From positions 1 to 64,000 of the forward strand of contig NZ_BJMN01000052.1 in assembly GCF_006539185.1 (NCBI RefSeq): DNA of 64,000 nucleotides. Direction: 5' to 3'. The notes beneath the pieces were generated by a model that was not told the DNA's origin, made no database searches, and saw only the letters and a program-made list of their open reading frames with translations. The number at the start of each line of letters is the position of its first letter. Position 1 is the stretch's first letter. The translations under genes and the position numbers were made by a program. Of the stretch, positions 1 to 13,669 are shown piece by piece. The DNA is from Streptomyces gardneri. Its GTDB lineage: Bacteria; Actinomycetota; Actinomycetes; Streptomycetales; Streptomycetaceae.

Positions 1-43
1 GGGGCCCGGGTCCGCCCGCGATCGGCTCGCGGTCAGCCCGTGA

Positions 44-5338
<5,295 letters not shown>

Positions 5339-5378
5339 GGAGGTGCTCCCTGGAGGAGGGACGGGGGTACGGGTGGGA

Positions 5379-5402
5379 GGGCCGCCCCACGTGGGGCGGC
5401 CC
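5379..5402 (-). terminator. Perfect inverted repeat between amylase and pullulanase genes
   Basis: Two 12-base arms (GGGCCGCCCCAC and its complement) directly abut, giving a very GC-rich perfect palindrome just after the alpha-amylase stop codon. There is no T tract, which is usual for Streptomyces terminators. It probably ends or attenuates the alpha-amylase transcript before the pullulanase gene. Confidence 0.65.
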
Positions 5403-5418
5403 TGCAAGGAGAGGAAGG

Positions 5419-7134
5419 TCAGTTGCGGAAGGTGTCGTTCAGGACGATCTGGCCCGAGGCGGGGACGGTCGCGGTGCGGTTGGCACCGGACTCCCAGGTG
5501 ACGTTTCCGGCGGCGTCCTTGCGGATGTACTTGTACTCGAAGGAGGTTCCGGCGGGCAGGCCGACGGTCAGCTTCCAGACGGGGTACGCGGCCGGGTCGA
5601 GCTTGAGGGCGGAGGCCGGGGCCCAGTTGCCGAGCTCGGCGCGGTTGCCGGTGACGTAGATGTTCTGGCCGACCGTGGTGGTGGCGTTGGCGTTGAAGGA
5701 CGCGCCCGAGGTGGCGGGCGGCGTCGTCGGCGGCGTGGTCGGGTTCGTACCGGAGCCGCAGTTCGTCGCGTTCACGTGCAGGGCCACGGCCGTGTTGGCG
5801 GCGAGGGTGGCGGTGAACTGGCCGGACGCGTTCACCGTCACGGCGGTGTTCGACTGGACGTCGCAGTAGGAGCCGGGGGCGAGCCGCGTCTGGAAGGTGC
5901 GGGTGAGCGCCGAGGACTCGTGGTTGATGGCCACGTAGGCCTTGGTGCCGCGGCCGAACGCGATCGCGTTGTTGCCGTTGTCCCACCAGTCGGTGACGGA
6001 CTGGCCGCGCGCCGCGTTGCGGAAGCCGACCATGGAGGAGATCTCGCGCCAGGCGTGCTGGCACTTCCAGCCGTCGGTGTAACAGGCGTTGACCTGGCCG
6101 CCGTTGGGCGGTCCGGCATCCTTGTCGGTCCACTCGTAGCCGGAGTGGACGTCCGGGGAGCCGTAGGGCCAGGCGAGCATGAAGACGGAGGCGAGGGTGT
6201 AGTTCGCGCCGTCCTTGTAGCTGAGGGTGTCGCCCCCGCGCTCGGTGTCGTGGTTGTCGACGAAGACGCCGGACTGCCCGGAGGGCATGTGGCCCCAGGC
6301 CTCGCCGAAGTTCTTCAGGTAGGAGAGCTTCTCGCCCTGGAGGACGCGCTTGAGGTCGCGGGCGTAGCGGAACTCCTGGACGTCTCCGGTGCCGAGGTAC
6401 TCGCTCGGGGAGACGGCCTCGCCGGCGCCGAAGATGGCCTCCTGCTTCCAGTAGGCGTTGGGGTTCGTCAGCCGGGACTTGATGTTGGCGAGGTCGGCGG
6501 CCGGCATGTGCTTGGCGGCGTCGATGCGGAGGCCGTCGACGCCGAGCGAGAGCAGGTCGTTGAGGTAGCCGGCTATCTTGCCGCGGACGTGGTCCTCGCC
6601 CGTGTCGAGGTCGGGGAGCTGGACCAGTTCGCAGTTCTGGACGTTGCCGCGGTCCCCGTAGTTGGAGATCGAGGAGCGGCAGTCGTCCATGTCGGAGCCG
6701 GAGTAGAGGCCCGGGTAGTCGTACTTGGAGAACGAGGTCCCGCCCGTTCCCGTACCCGAGCCGTTCGCCATGTGGTTGATGACGGAGTCGGCCACGACCT
6801 TGACGCCGGCCGCGTGGCAGGTGTCGATCATGTTCTTGAAGGCGGCGCGGTCACCGAGACGTCCGGCGATCTTGTAGCTGACCGGCTGGTACGAGGTCCA
6901 CCACTGGCCGCCCTGGAGGTGTTCCTGGGGCGGGGAGACCTGGACGTATCCGTATCCGGCGGGGCCGAGGCGCTCGGTGCACTCCCGGGCCACGGAGGCG
7001 AAGTTCCATTCGAACATCACCGCGGTGACGTCCTTCTCGCCGGGCGGGGTGGCCTGCGCGGGGGCGTTCACCGCGACGGCCGCAGCGGCTCCCGCCACGA
7101 GGGCGAGTGCAGCTGCCACGGTCCTTCTGGCCAT
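5419..7134 (-). CDS. aml: Secreted alpha-amylase with C-terminal starch-binding domain (GH13 + CBM20)
   Basis: A 571-residue extracellular endo-alpha-1,4-glucanase. The start ATG follows a strong AGGAGG six bases upstream and opens a signal peptide (MARRTVAAALALVAGAAAA, cleavage near AQA). The catalytic module begins VTAVMFEWNFASVA and contains VVADSVINHMA, GLRIDAAKH (nucleophile Asp), GAGEAV (acid/base Glu) and FVDNHDTERGG, the usual four GH13 regions of the short streptomycete amylases. A Thr/Pro linker (TPPTTPPAT) leads to a CBM20 starch-binding domain with VTGNRAELGNW and FEYKYIRKD at the end of the protein. It has its own 135-bp upstream region with a good operator-like inverted repeat, so it is probably transcribed separately from the mal operon under MalR-type control (inferred). 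Confidence 0.96.
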   Translation of the reverse strand: MARRTVAAALALVAGAAAAVAVNAPAQATPPGEKDVTAVMFEWNFASVARECTERLGPAGYGYVQVSPPQEHLQGGQWWTSYQPVSYKIAGRLGDRAAFKNMIDTCHAAGVKVVADSVINHMANGSGTGTGGTSFSKYDYPGLYSGSDMDDCRSSISNYGDRGNVQNCELVQLPDLDTGEDHVRGKIAGYLNDLLSLGVDGLRIDAAKHMPAADLANIKSRLTNPNAYWKQEAIFGAGEAVSPSEYLGTGDVQEFRYARDLKRVLQGEKLSYLKNFGEAWGHMPSGQSGVFVDNHDTERGGDTLSYKDGANYTLASVFMLAWPYGSPDVHSGYEWTDKDAGPPNGGQVNACYTDGWKCQHAWREISSMVGFRNAARGQSVTDWWDNGNNAIAFGRGTKAYVAINHESSALTRTFQTRLAPGSYCDVQSNTAVTVNASGQFTATLAANTAVALHVNATNCGSGTNPTTPPTTPPATSGASFNANATTTVGQNIYVTGNRAELGNWAPASALKLDPAAYPVWKLTVGLPAGTSFEYKYIRKDAAGNVTWESGANRTATVPASGQIVLNDTFRN

Positions 7135-7167
7135 GCTTCCTCCTGTACGACGTCGATGTCGCAAGAA

Positions 7168-7188
7168 GTTGCTGAAAATGTCAGCAAC
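7168..7188. promoter_or_regulatory. Candidate MalR-type operator upstream of the alpha-amylase gene
   Basis: Inverted repeat GTTGCTGA-N5-TCAGCAAC, 34 bp before the amylase start. A second copy-like element, CGCAAG-N14-CTTGCG, lies at 7261-7286 across the end of the neighbouring lacI-type gene. Streptomycete amylase promoters are known to carry TTGC/GCAA repeats bound by MalR; the assignment here rests on that resemblance. Confidence 0.55.
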
Positions 7189-7269
7189 TGTTTTCAGCCG
7201 TGACCGTACGAGTGCCCCGACGCCCGGTCAACCCTCCGGACGCCCCCGCGGACCCCACAACGCAAGTTG

Positions 7270-8340
7270 TTACGAAAGGACTTGCGGCACCCTGCTGGGC
7301 GGCTGCGCGGTGGACCCGCGGACCACCAGCTCCGGCTGGAAGACGAACTCCGTGCGCTGCACGGGGTTCCCCTCGATCTCCTCCAGGAGCGCGCCGACCG
7401 CCGCCGTCGCCATCGCCTGCACCGGCTGCCGCACGGTGGAGAGCGGCGGGCTCGTGAAGGCGATGAGCGGCGAGTCGTCGAAGCCGACGACGGAGACGTC
7501 CCCGGGCACGTCGAGGCCCAGGGCGCGGACCGCGCGGATCACGCCGAGCGCCATCAGGTCGGAGCCGCAGACGATGCCGGTGCAGCCCTCGCGGAGCAGG
7601 ATGTCGGCCGCCGCGTGCCCGCCCTCGACGCCGAACAGCGTGGGCCTGATGAAGCGTTCGGCCTCGGCCCGCTCGATGCCGAGGAGCTCGTACAGCTCGG
7701 CGGTGAAGCCCTCGGCCTTGCGGCGCGAGGGCACGTACCGGGTGGGGCCGATGGCGAGCCCGATCCGCTCGTGGCCCAGCTCGACCAGGTGCCGCACGGC
7801 CATGCGGGCGGCGGCCCGGTCGTCCGGGGAGACGAAGTTGGCGTCGATGTGCTCGTTGTAGCCGTTGATGAGGACGTACGGCACGCCCCGGTCCGTCAGC
7901 CGGGCGTAGCGGGCCGGGTCGGCGGAGGCGTCCGCGTGCAGCCCGGAGAGGAAGACGATGCCGGCCACCCCGCGCTCCACGAGCTGCTCGACGAGCTCGT
8001 CCTCGGTGGCGCCGCCGGGCATCTGCGTGCAGAGGACCGGGGTGTAGCCGTGGCCGGCGAGGACCTGCTCGACGACCTGCGCGAACGCCGGGAAGATCGG
8101 GTTGGTCAGCTCGGGCACGACGAGCCCGACGAGGCCCGCGCTGCGGCGTTTGAGCCGTACGGGGCGCTCGTAGCCGAGCACGTCGAGCGCGGCGAGCACC
8201 TTGTGCCGGGTCGCGCCGGCCACCCCCGCCTTGCCGTTGAGGACACGGCTGACGGTGGCCTCGCTGACGCCGGACTGGGCCGCGATGTCCGCGAGCCGCG
8301 GGCCGCCGTTTCCGGCGCCCCGCGGCAGGGGGATCGTCAC
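7270..8340 (-). CDS. LacI-family transcriptional regulator, second MalR-like repressor in the mal operon
   Basis: A 356-residue LacI/GalR repressor. The N-terminal helix-turn-helix is near LADIAAQSGVSEATVSRVLN, with a periplasmic-binding-protein-like sugar-sensing core (GLVVPELTNPIFPAFAQ, VVGFDDSPLIAFTSPPL). Its GTG start overlaps the aglA stop as GTGA, so it is probably translationally coupled and belongs to the malEFG-aglA operon. It is closely similar along its length to the divergent MalR at 13670-14692, with the recognition-helix stretch VSEATVSRVLNGK identical in both. Both could bind the same operators while responding to different sugars; this is inference. Its last codons contain an inverted repeat that may serve the amylase gene downstream. 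Confidence 0.92.
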   Translation of the reverse strand: MTIPLPRGAGNGGPRLADIAAQSGVSEATVSRVLNGKAGVAGATRHKVLAALDVLGYERPVRLKRRSAGLVGLVVPELTNPIFPAFAQVVEQVLAGHGYTPVLCTQMPGGATEDELVEQLVERGVAGIVFLSGLHADASADPARYARLTDRGVPYVLINGYNEHIDANFVSPDDRAAARMAVRHLVELGHERIGLAIGPTRYVPSRRKAEGFTAELYELLGIERAEAERFIRPTLFGVEGGHAAADILLREGCTGIVCGSDLMALGVIRAVRALGLDVPGDVSVVGFDDSPLIAFTSPPLSTVRQPVQAMATAAVGALLEEIEGNPVQRTEFVFQPELVVRGSTAQPPSRVPQVLS

Positions 8341-10016
8341 ACCGCCCACCAGACGGTGGTGTCGGCGGGCAGCTCCACCGTGTCTTCGTCGTCGACAGCG
8401 ACGACTCGGATCTCCTCGTTGGAAAGGAGGAACCGGCCGGGCAGCGGGACGGAGATGGCCCGGCCGGTGGTGTTGGCGGTGCAGACGAAACCGTCGCGGC
8501 GGAAGGAGAGCACACCCTCGGGTGCCTCCAGCCACTCGACGTTCTCGCCCGCACCGAGTTCGGGGCGCTCGCGGCGCACGGCGAGCGCGCTGCGGTACAG
8601 CTCCAGGGTGGAGCCGGGGTCGCCGGTCTGCGCCTCGACGCTCAGCGCGCCCCAGGTCGCGGGCTGCGGCAGCCAGGAGCCGCCGGCGCCGAAGCCGTAC
8701 GAGGAGCCCTCGGCGGTCCACGGGATCGGCACCCGGCAGCCGTCGCGGAAGCCGTCCTGGCCGCTGGCCCGCCAGAAGGACGGGTCCTGGCGGACCTCGT
8801 CGGGCAGGTCGGTGACGTCCGGCAGGCCGAGCTCCTCGCCCTGGTAGACGTAGGCCGAGCCGGGCAGGGCCAGCATCAGCAGGGTCGCGGCGCGCGCCCG
8901 GCGCAGGCCGAGCTCTCGGTCGCCGGCCTCGCGGAGCTGGGTGCCGAGGCCCGCCGGGTTGGCGAAGCGGGTGGCGTGCCGGGTGACGTCGTGGTTGGAG
9001 AGCACCCAGGTGGTGGGGGCGCCGACCGGGCGCATCGCGTCGAGCGAGGCGTCGATGACCGAGCGGAGCTCCGCCGCGTCCCAGTGGGTGCCCAGGTACT
9101 GGAAGTTGAAGGCCTGGTGCATCTCGTCGGGGCGCACGTAGTTCGCGGTGCGGTCGACGGTCGGGGTCCAGGCCTCGGCGACGAGGATGCGCTCCCCGTC
9201 GTACTCGGCGAGGATCTGCCGCCAGGTGCGGTAGATCTCGTGGACGCCGTCCTGGTCGAAGAAGGGCATGACGTCGTTGCCGAGCAGCTTCAGCTGGTCG
9301 TGGGCGCCGATGTCCGGCAGCCCGGAGGCCTTGACGAGGCCGTGGGCGACGTCGACCCGGAAGCCGTCGACGCCCATGTCGAGCCAGAAGCGCAGGATGG
9401 AGCGGAACTCGTCGCGTACGGCCGGGTGTTCCCAGTTGAAGTCGGGCTGCTCCGGGGCGAAGAGGTGGAGGTACCACTCGCCGGGGGTGCCGTCCGCGTC
9501 CTCGGTGCGGGTCCAGGCGGGGCCGCCGAAGATGGACTCCCAGTCGTTGGGCGGCAGCTCGCCGTTCTCGCCCTTGCCGGGGCGGAAGTGGTAGCGCTCG
9601 CGCAGCGGCGACCCCGGGCCCTCGCGCAGGGCCCGCTGGAACCACTCGTGCTGGTCGGAGGAGTGGTTGGGGACGAGGTCGACGATGATCCGGAGCCCCA
9701 GGTCGTGGGCCTCGCGGATCAGGGCGTCGGCGTCGAGGAGGGAGCCGAACATCGGGTCGATGGCCCGGTAGTCGGCGACGTCGTACCCGGCGTCGGCCTG
9801 CGGCGAGGCGTAGAACGGGGAGAGCCAGACGGCGTCGACGCCGAGTTCCTTGAGGTACGGCAGCCGGCTGCGGACACCCTCCAGGTCACCCATGCCGTCG
9901 CCGTTGCCGTCGGCGAAGCTGCGCGGGTAGACCTGGTAGATCACCGCTTCTCTCCACCAGCCCGTGTGCGTGCCGGTGGTGGGGACGTCGGCCGGGGTGG
10001 CGAGATGCTGGGTCAT
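8337..10016 (-). CDS. aglA: Intracellular alpha-glucosidase (GH13) of the maltodextrin operon
   Basis: A 559-residue cytoplasmic oligo-alpha-glucosidase with no signal peptide, expected to release glucose from imported maltose and maltodextrins. Seen: WWREAVIYQVYPRSFAD-GNGDGMGDL near the start, DLVPNHSSDQHEWF, GFRVDVAHG (nucleophile Asp), VAEAW (acid/base Glu) and LSNHDVTRH, the standard regions of the GH13 alpha-glucosidases. The ATG is chosen from AGGGAAG nine bases upstream and the fit to family N-termini. It lies 50 bp after malG and overlaps the next lacI-type gene by four bases (GTGA). Streptomyces AglA is known to lie downstream of malEFG and to be MalR-controlled, which matches this layout. 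Confidence 0.95.
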   Translation of the reverse strand: MTQHLATPADVPTTGTHTGWWREAVIYQVYPRSFADGNGDGMGDLEGVRSRLPYLKELGVDAVWLSPFYASPQADAGYDVADYRAIDPMFGSLLDADALIREAHDLGLRIIVDLVPNHSSDQHEWFQRALREGPGSPLRERYHFRPGKGENGELPPNDWESIFGGPAWTRTEDADGTPGEWYLHLFAPEQPDFNWEHPAVRDEFRSILRFWLDMGVDGFRVDVAHGLVKASGLPDIGAHDQLKLLGNDVMPFFDQDGVHEIYRTWRQILAEYDGERILVAEAWTPTVDRTANYVRPDEMHQAFNFQYLGTHWDAAELRSVIDASLDAMRPVGAPTTWVLSNHDVTRHATRFANPAGLGTQLREAGDRELGLRRARAATLLMLALPGSAYVYQGEELGLPDVTDLPDEVRQDPSFWRASGQDGFRDGCRVPIPWTAEGSSYGFGAGGSWLPQPATWGALSVEAQTGDPGSTLELYRSALAVRRERPELGAGENVEWLEAPEGVLSFRRDGFVCTANTTGRAISVPLPGRFLLSNEEIRVVAVDDEDTVELPADTTVWWAV

Positions 10017-10066
10017 GTCTTCCCTGGGAGGTAAGGAGGTGTTTTCGGGCGGGGTGCTCAGGGCCG

Positions 10067-10963
10067 TCAGCCCTTGACGGCACCGGCGGACATGCCGGTG
10101 ACGAGGTGCCGCTGGGCGAAGAGGAAGACCAGGGCGGCGGGGACGGCGATGAGCACGGAGGCCGCGGCCATCGGGCCCCACTGGGCGCCGTACTGGTTGA
10201 CGAACTTCTGGAGTCCGCCGGCGAGCGTGAGGTTCTCGTCCCCGACCATGAACGCGGAGGCGTAGGCGACCTCGCCCCAGGCGGTGATGAAGGAGTAGAA
10301 CGCGGTCACCGCGATGCCCGGCTTGGCGAGCGGCAGGATGAGCCGCCAGAAGGTGCCGAACGGGGTGAGTCCGTCGACGTAGCCCGACTCGTCGATCTCG
10401 CGCGGGATGGTGTCGAAGAAGCCCTTCATCATCCAGGCGCAGAACGGGACGGCGATGGTCAGGTACGTGATGACCAGGCCGACCGGCTGGTTGAGCAGGC
10501 CCATCGACGACATGATGTTGTAGATCGGCACGATCAGGACGGCGACCGGGAACATCTGCGTGATGAGCAGGGTCCACATCAGTCCGCGCTTGCCGGGGAA
10601 GCGGAAGCGGCTGACGGCGTAGCCCGTGGTGGCGGAGATGAAGACGCCGACGACGGTGGTGAGGGCGGCGACGAGCAGCGAGTTGCCGAACCAGGTGAGG
10701 AACGGCGTGTCCCTCAGGAGGTTCGTGTAGTTCTCGAGCGTCGTCTCCTTGAAGAAGTCCGTCGTGATCGCGAACTCGGCGGGCTTCAGGGAGGTCAGGA
10801 GCACCCACAGCACCGGGAAGACCGCGATCACGGAGGCCGTGATCAGCGTGAGGTGCAGGGCGACCGAGGCCAGCGGCGAGCGACGGCCGCGCAGCGGGGC
10901 GTTGGCCGGGGCCTGGGGCGCGGCACGGTGCGTGCCACGGGCGGTGGGGGTCGTGGTCGTCAC
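10067..10963 (-). CDS. malG: Maltose/maltodextrin ABC transporter permease MalG
   Basis: A 298-residue inner-membrane permease with about six membrane segments. The ABC-importer EAA loop is seen as EIDESGYVDGLTPFGTFWRL, which contacts the ATPase. The N-terminal tail is long, basic and Ala/Pro-rich before the first helix (LASVALHLTLITASVIAVF). Its GTG start overlaps the malF stop as GTGA, implying coupled translation. No ATP-binding subunit gene is present in the locus; streptomycete sugar importers commonly share the ATPase MsiK encoded elsewhere, so that partner is inferred. Confidence 0.95.
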   Translation of the reverse strand: MTTTTPTARGTHRAAPQAPANAPLRGRRSPLASVALHLTLITASVIAVFPVLWVLLTSLKPAEFAITTDFFKETTLENYTNLLRDTPFLTWFGNSLLVAALTTVVGVFISATTGYAVSRFRFPGKRGLMWTLLITQMFPVAVLIVPIYNIMSSMGLLNQPVGLVITYLTIAVPFCAWMMKGFFDTIPREIDESGYVDGLTPFGTFWRLILPLAKPGIAVTAFYSFITAWGEVAYASAFMVGDENLTLAGGLQKFVNQYGAQWGPMAAASVLIAVPAALVFLFAQRHLVTGMSAGAVKG

Positions 10964-11973
10964 CAGACTTCTCCCTGCTTGCGGAGGACTCGCCGGTAGA
11001 CCGCGGCGAAGAGCATCAGGAGGACCAGGATCAGGACGCCCCAGGTGGACGACTGGGCGAAGTCCCGCGGGCTGACCTCGAAGGAGAACTTGTACGCCTG
11101 GGTGACGAGGATCTGGGTGGCCTCGCCGGGACCGCCCCGGGTGAGCAGGAAGATCACCGGGAACATGTTGAAGGTCCAGATGGTGGAGAGCAGGATCACC
11201 GTCGTCGACACCGAGCGGAGCCCGGGCATGGTGATGTGCCGGAAGCGCTGCCAGGCGTTGGCGCCGTCCATCTCGGCGGCCTCGTACATCTCGCCCGGGA
11301 TGGACTGGAGCCCGCCGAGGAGGGCGACCATCATGAACGGGACGCCGAGCCAGACGTTGACGAGGATGACCGAGAACTTGGCCCACGTCGGGTCGTTCAG
11401 CCACGGGACGGCGTCGATGCCGCCGCCCGCGAGGAGCTTGTTGAGCAGGCCGTTGTCCTGGTTGTAGAGGAAGCGCCAGGCGAATACGGAGACGAAGCCG
11501 GGCACCGCCCACGGCAGGATCAGCAGCAGGCGGTACGCGGAGCGGCCGGCGATCTTGCGGTTGAGGATGTTGGCGAGGGCCAGACCGAGGGCGAAGGTCA
11601 GCGCGACGCAGGACACCGTCCACACCAGGGTCCAGCCCAGGGTGGAGAGGAACTGGTTGCCGGTCAGCGCCTCGGTGTAGTTGTCCAGGCCCACGAACTC
11701 GTAGGTGGCCGGGATCTCGTTGACACCGATCGACCGTGCGACGTTGCGCTCGTTGGCGTCCGTCAGCGACAGGTAGATGCCGCGGATCAGCGGGTAGCCG
11801 ATGATCACGGCGATCACGACGATCACCGGGGCGACCATCGCCCAGGCGTACCAGTGGGTGGAGAGTGAGCGCTTCGCCGCGCCCCGCGGCTTACCAGTCC
11901 CGCGGCTCCGGCCGCGGGCGACACTGTCGCCCGCGGCCTTCGCCACCGACTGGCTGGGGGTGTCCACAGCCAT
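10960..11973 (-). CDS. malF: Maltose/maltodextrin ABC transporter permease MalF
   Basis: A 337-residue membrane permease. A basic cytoplasmic N-terminus leads into WYAWAMVAPVIVVIAVIIGYP, then several membrane helices and the EAA loop EMYEAAEMDGANAWQRFRHI near residue 220. It is shorter than enteric MalF, as expected for the actinobacterial type that lacks the large periplasmic P2 insertion. It starts 40 bp after malE and overlaps malG by four bases, so the three form one transcription unit. Confidence 0.95.
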   Translation of the reverse strand: MAVDTPSQSVAKAAGDSVARGRSRGTGKPRGAAKRSLSTHWYAWAMVAPVIVVIAVIIGYPLIRGIYLSLTDANERNVARSIGVNEIPATYEFVGLDNYTEALTGNQFLSTLGWTLVWTVSCVALTFALGLALANILNRKIAGRSAYRLLLILPWAVPGFVSVFAWRFLYNQDNGLLNKLLAGGGIDAVPWLNDPTWAKFSVILVNVWLGVPFMMVALLGGLQSIPGEMYEAAEMDGANAWQRFRHITMPGLRSVSTTVILLSTIWTFNMFPVIFLLTRGGPGEATQILVTQAYKFSFEVSPRDFAQSSTWGVLILVLLMLFAAVYRRVLRKQGEVW

Positions 11974-12013
11974 CAGCCGGCCTGCCTTCCTTCCTCTTCC
12001 TGCTTCTTTCCTG

Positions 12014-13291
12014 CTACTTCCAGTCCTTCAGGAGCTTGCGGTAGGCGTCACCCGTCGCCTTGGCGCCCGCGTCCGGGGAGGTCTGGCCGGTGAGGACCTT
12101 GGTGTACTCGGTGACGAGCGGCGCGAAGAGGCTGCCGGTCTCCGGGATCCAGGGGCGCTCTACGGCCTTGTCGACGACCGGCTTGAAGAACGTGATCATC
12201 TCGTTGGTCGCGACGTCCGACTTGATGTAGACGGACTGACGGGTCGGGAGGAGGCTGAGCTCCTTGGCGACCGTCGCCTGCGTCTCGGCCGAGGTCATGT
12301 ACTCGGCGAAGGCGTAGGACGCGTCGAGGTTCTTGGAGCCCGCGTAGACGGCGAGGTTGTGACCGCCCTGCGGGGCGCCCTGGCCGGCGGAGCCGGCCGG
12401 GACCGGGGCGATGCCCAGGTTGGCCTTGTCCTTGAACTCCTTGCCGGCGTAGGTGTCGGCGACGGCCCACGGGCCGTTGATCATCATGGCGACCTTGCCG
12501 TCCTTGAAGGCCGTCTGCATGTTGTTCCAGCCGTCGGTCGCGTCGGTCTTGGCGGCGCCGGAGTCGACCAGGTCCTTGACGACCTTGAAGCCCTTCACAC
12601 CGGCGGCGTTGTCGACGGTGACCGTCTTCTTCTCGGCGTCGACGAGGTCGCCGCCCTCGCCGTAGAGGAAGGAGAGGAACCAGTAGGCGTCGTCGCCGCG
12701 CAGGTAGAGGCCGGGCTTGCCGGTCTTCTGCTTGATCTTGGCGGAGACGGTCTTCAGCTCGTCGATGGTCTTGGGGACCTCGACGCCGGCCTCCTTGAAG
12801 ATCTTCTTGTTGTAGAAGATGCCCATGGAGTCGATGACCTGCGGGACGCCGTAGGTCTTGCCCTTGTACTGGGTCGAGGCGGCGGCCTGCTTGAGGAAGT
12901 CCTCGGAGTTCTTGAGGGCCGGGGTGCCGTCCAGCGGGGCGAGGTAGCCGAGGTCCGCGAACTCGGGGGTCCAGGCGACCTCGGAGCGGATGACGTCGGG
13001 CGCGCCGGAGCCGGACTGGGCCGCGTTCTTGAACTTGTTCTGCGCCTCACCGAAGGGCACGTTCACATACTTGACGGTGACCTTGGGGTGCTTCTTCTTG
13101 AAGTCCTCGGCGACCTTCTTGAAGACCTTGTCCTCGGAGCCGACCGTGGACGTGTCCCACCAGGTCACGGTGCCGGAGAGCTCGCCGGAGCCCTTCGAGC
13201 CGCCGCCGTTCGAACCGCTGTCACTACCGCACGCCGCCAGGGTCACGCCCAGGGCCGCGACCAGCGCGGTGGCCGCTATGCCACGCCGCAT
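12014..13291 (-). CDS. malE: Maltose/maltodextrin-binding lipoprotein MalE
   Basis: A 425-residue extracellular solute-binding lipoprotein that delivers maltodextrins to MalFG. The signal peptide MRRGIAATALVAALGVTLAAC carries the lipobox LAAC with Cys21. The mature protein shows the solute-binding protein family 1 pattern (GTVTWWDTS, VTVKYVNVPFGEAQNKF, PDVIRSEVAW, MINGPWAV). The start is chosen because GGAG lies six bases upstream and the lipoprotein signal follows; an in-frame extension of 17 codons upstream has no such support. It is the first gene of the mal operon and faces malR across 378 bp with operator-like repeats. Confidence 0.95.
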   Translation of the reverse strand: MRRGIAATALVAALGVTLAACGSDSGSNGGGSKGSGELSGTVTWWDTSTVGSEDKVFKKVAEDFKKKHPKVTVKYVNVPFGEAQNKFKNAAQSGSGAPDVIRSEVAWTPEFADLGYLAPLDGTPALKNSEDFLKQAAASTQYKGKTYGVPQVIDSMGIFYNKKIFKEAGVEVPKTIDELKTVSAKIKQKTGKPGLYLRGDDAYWFLSFLYGEGGDLVDAEKKTVTVDNAAGVKGFKVVKDLVDSGAAKTDATDGWNNMQTAFKDGKVAMMINGPWAVADTYAGKEFKDKANLGIAPVPAGSAGQGAPQGGHNLAVYAGSKNLDASYAFAEYMTSAETQATVAKELSLLPTRQSVYIKSDVATNEMITFFKPVVDKAVERPWIPETGSLFAPLVTEYTKVLTGQTSPDAGAKATGDAYRKLLKDWK

Positions 13292-13410
13292 GTGAACTCC
13301 TTCAGTGATCCCGGGGAGACGAGGGGCTGGAACCTTCCTCATTGCGACCGCTCCCTCGCGGCGCTCCGGGTTGGCAGGAACGTAACAGGGATGAAAACGA
13401 GCCGAAAGAG

Positions 13411-13431
13411 CTTGCGTGAAATTTCTGCAAG
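13411..13431. promoter_or_regulatory. Candidate MalR operator at the malE promoter
   Basis: Inverted repeat CTTGC-N11-GCAAG with AAATTT in the middle, about 120 bp before malE. On the minus strand it contains TTGCAG, which could be a -35 element. The form matches repeats known in streptomycete amylase and mal promoters. Confidence 0.6.
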
Positions 13432-13564
13432 ACCCGGCGATCGTTACATCCGCGTGTCCCTAAGGTGTCCGAAGGGCTGGTTGACAGGGGCCGGAGCAGG
13501 CCACTTCCGGACAGAACGACCACAGGAGCGCTCATCAGCCCCAGGCGGCTGCTCCCGCAAGCCC

Positions 13565-13576
13565 TGCAAGAGCTTG
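13565..13576. promoter_or_regulatory. Second candidate MalR operator near malR
   Basis: Compact inverted repeat GCAAG-AG-CTTGC, followed by another half-site AGCTTGCC around 13600. Closer to malR than to malE, so it could mediate autoregulation; inferred only from repeat form. Confidence 0.4.
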
Positions 13577-13655
13577 CGAAATCCAGCGGAATCTCATGGA
13601 AGCTTGCCGAATCCCCTCCTACGGGCGTTCGGTGGGCAATACGCGCTGTGACCGG

Positions 13656-13661
13656 TACAGT
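13656..13661 (+). promoter_or_regulatory. Candidate -10 element for a leaderless malR transcript
   Basis: TACAGT lies eight bases before the malR ATG, and no Shine-Dalgarno sequence is present. Transcription would start at or next to the A of the ATG. No clear -35 is seen. Confidence 0.4.
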
Positions 13662-13669
13662 CCATCCTC

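Larger units (their letters stand above)
13292..13669. other. malE-malR divergent intergenic region
   Basis: No gene is seen in these 378 bp. The region holds the promoters of malE (minus strand) and malR (plus strand) and several TTGC/GCAAG repeats listed separately. A plus-strand TTGACA at 13481-13486 has no matching -10 at a normal distance. Confidence 0.7.

Noticed and set aside
5339..6133. In-frame extension of the pullulanase reading frame to give a 2029-residue protein
   Set aside because: The extra part is antisense-free but a different frame of the amylase gene, with Arg/Pro-rich composition and no signal peptide; the GTG at 5338 has a ribosome site and signal peptide.
13481..13486. 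TTGACA as a -35 for malR
   Set aside because: No -10-like hexamer follows at 16-19 bases, and the malR start is more than 180 bp away.
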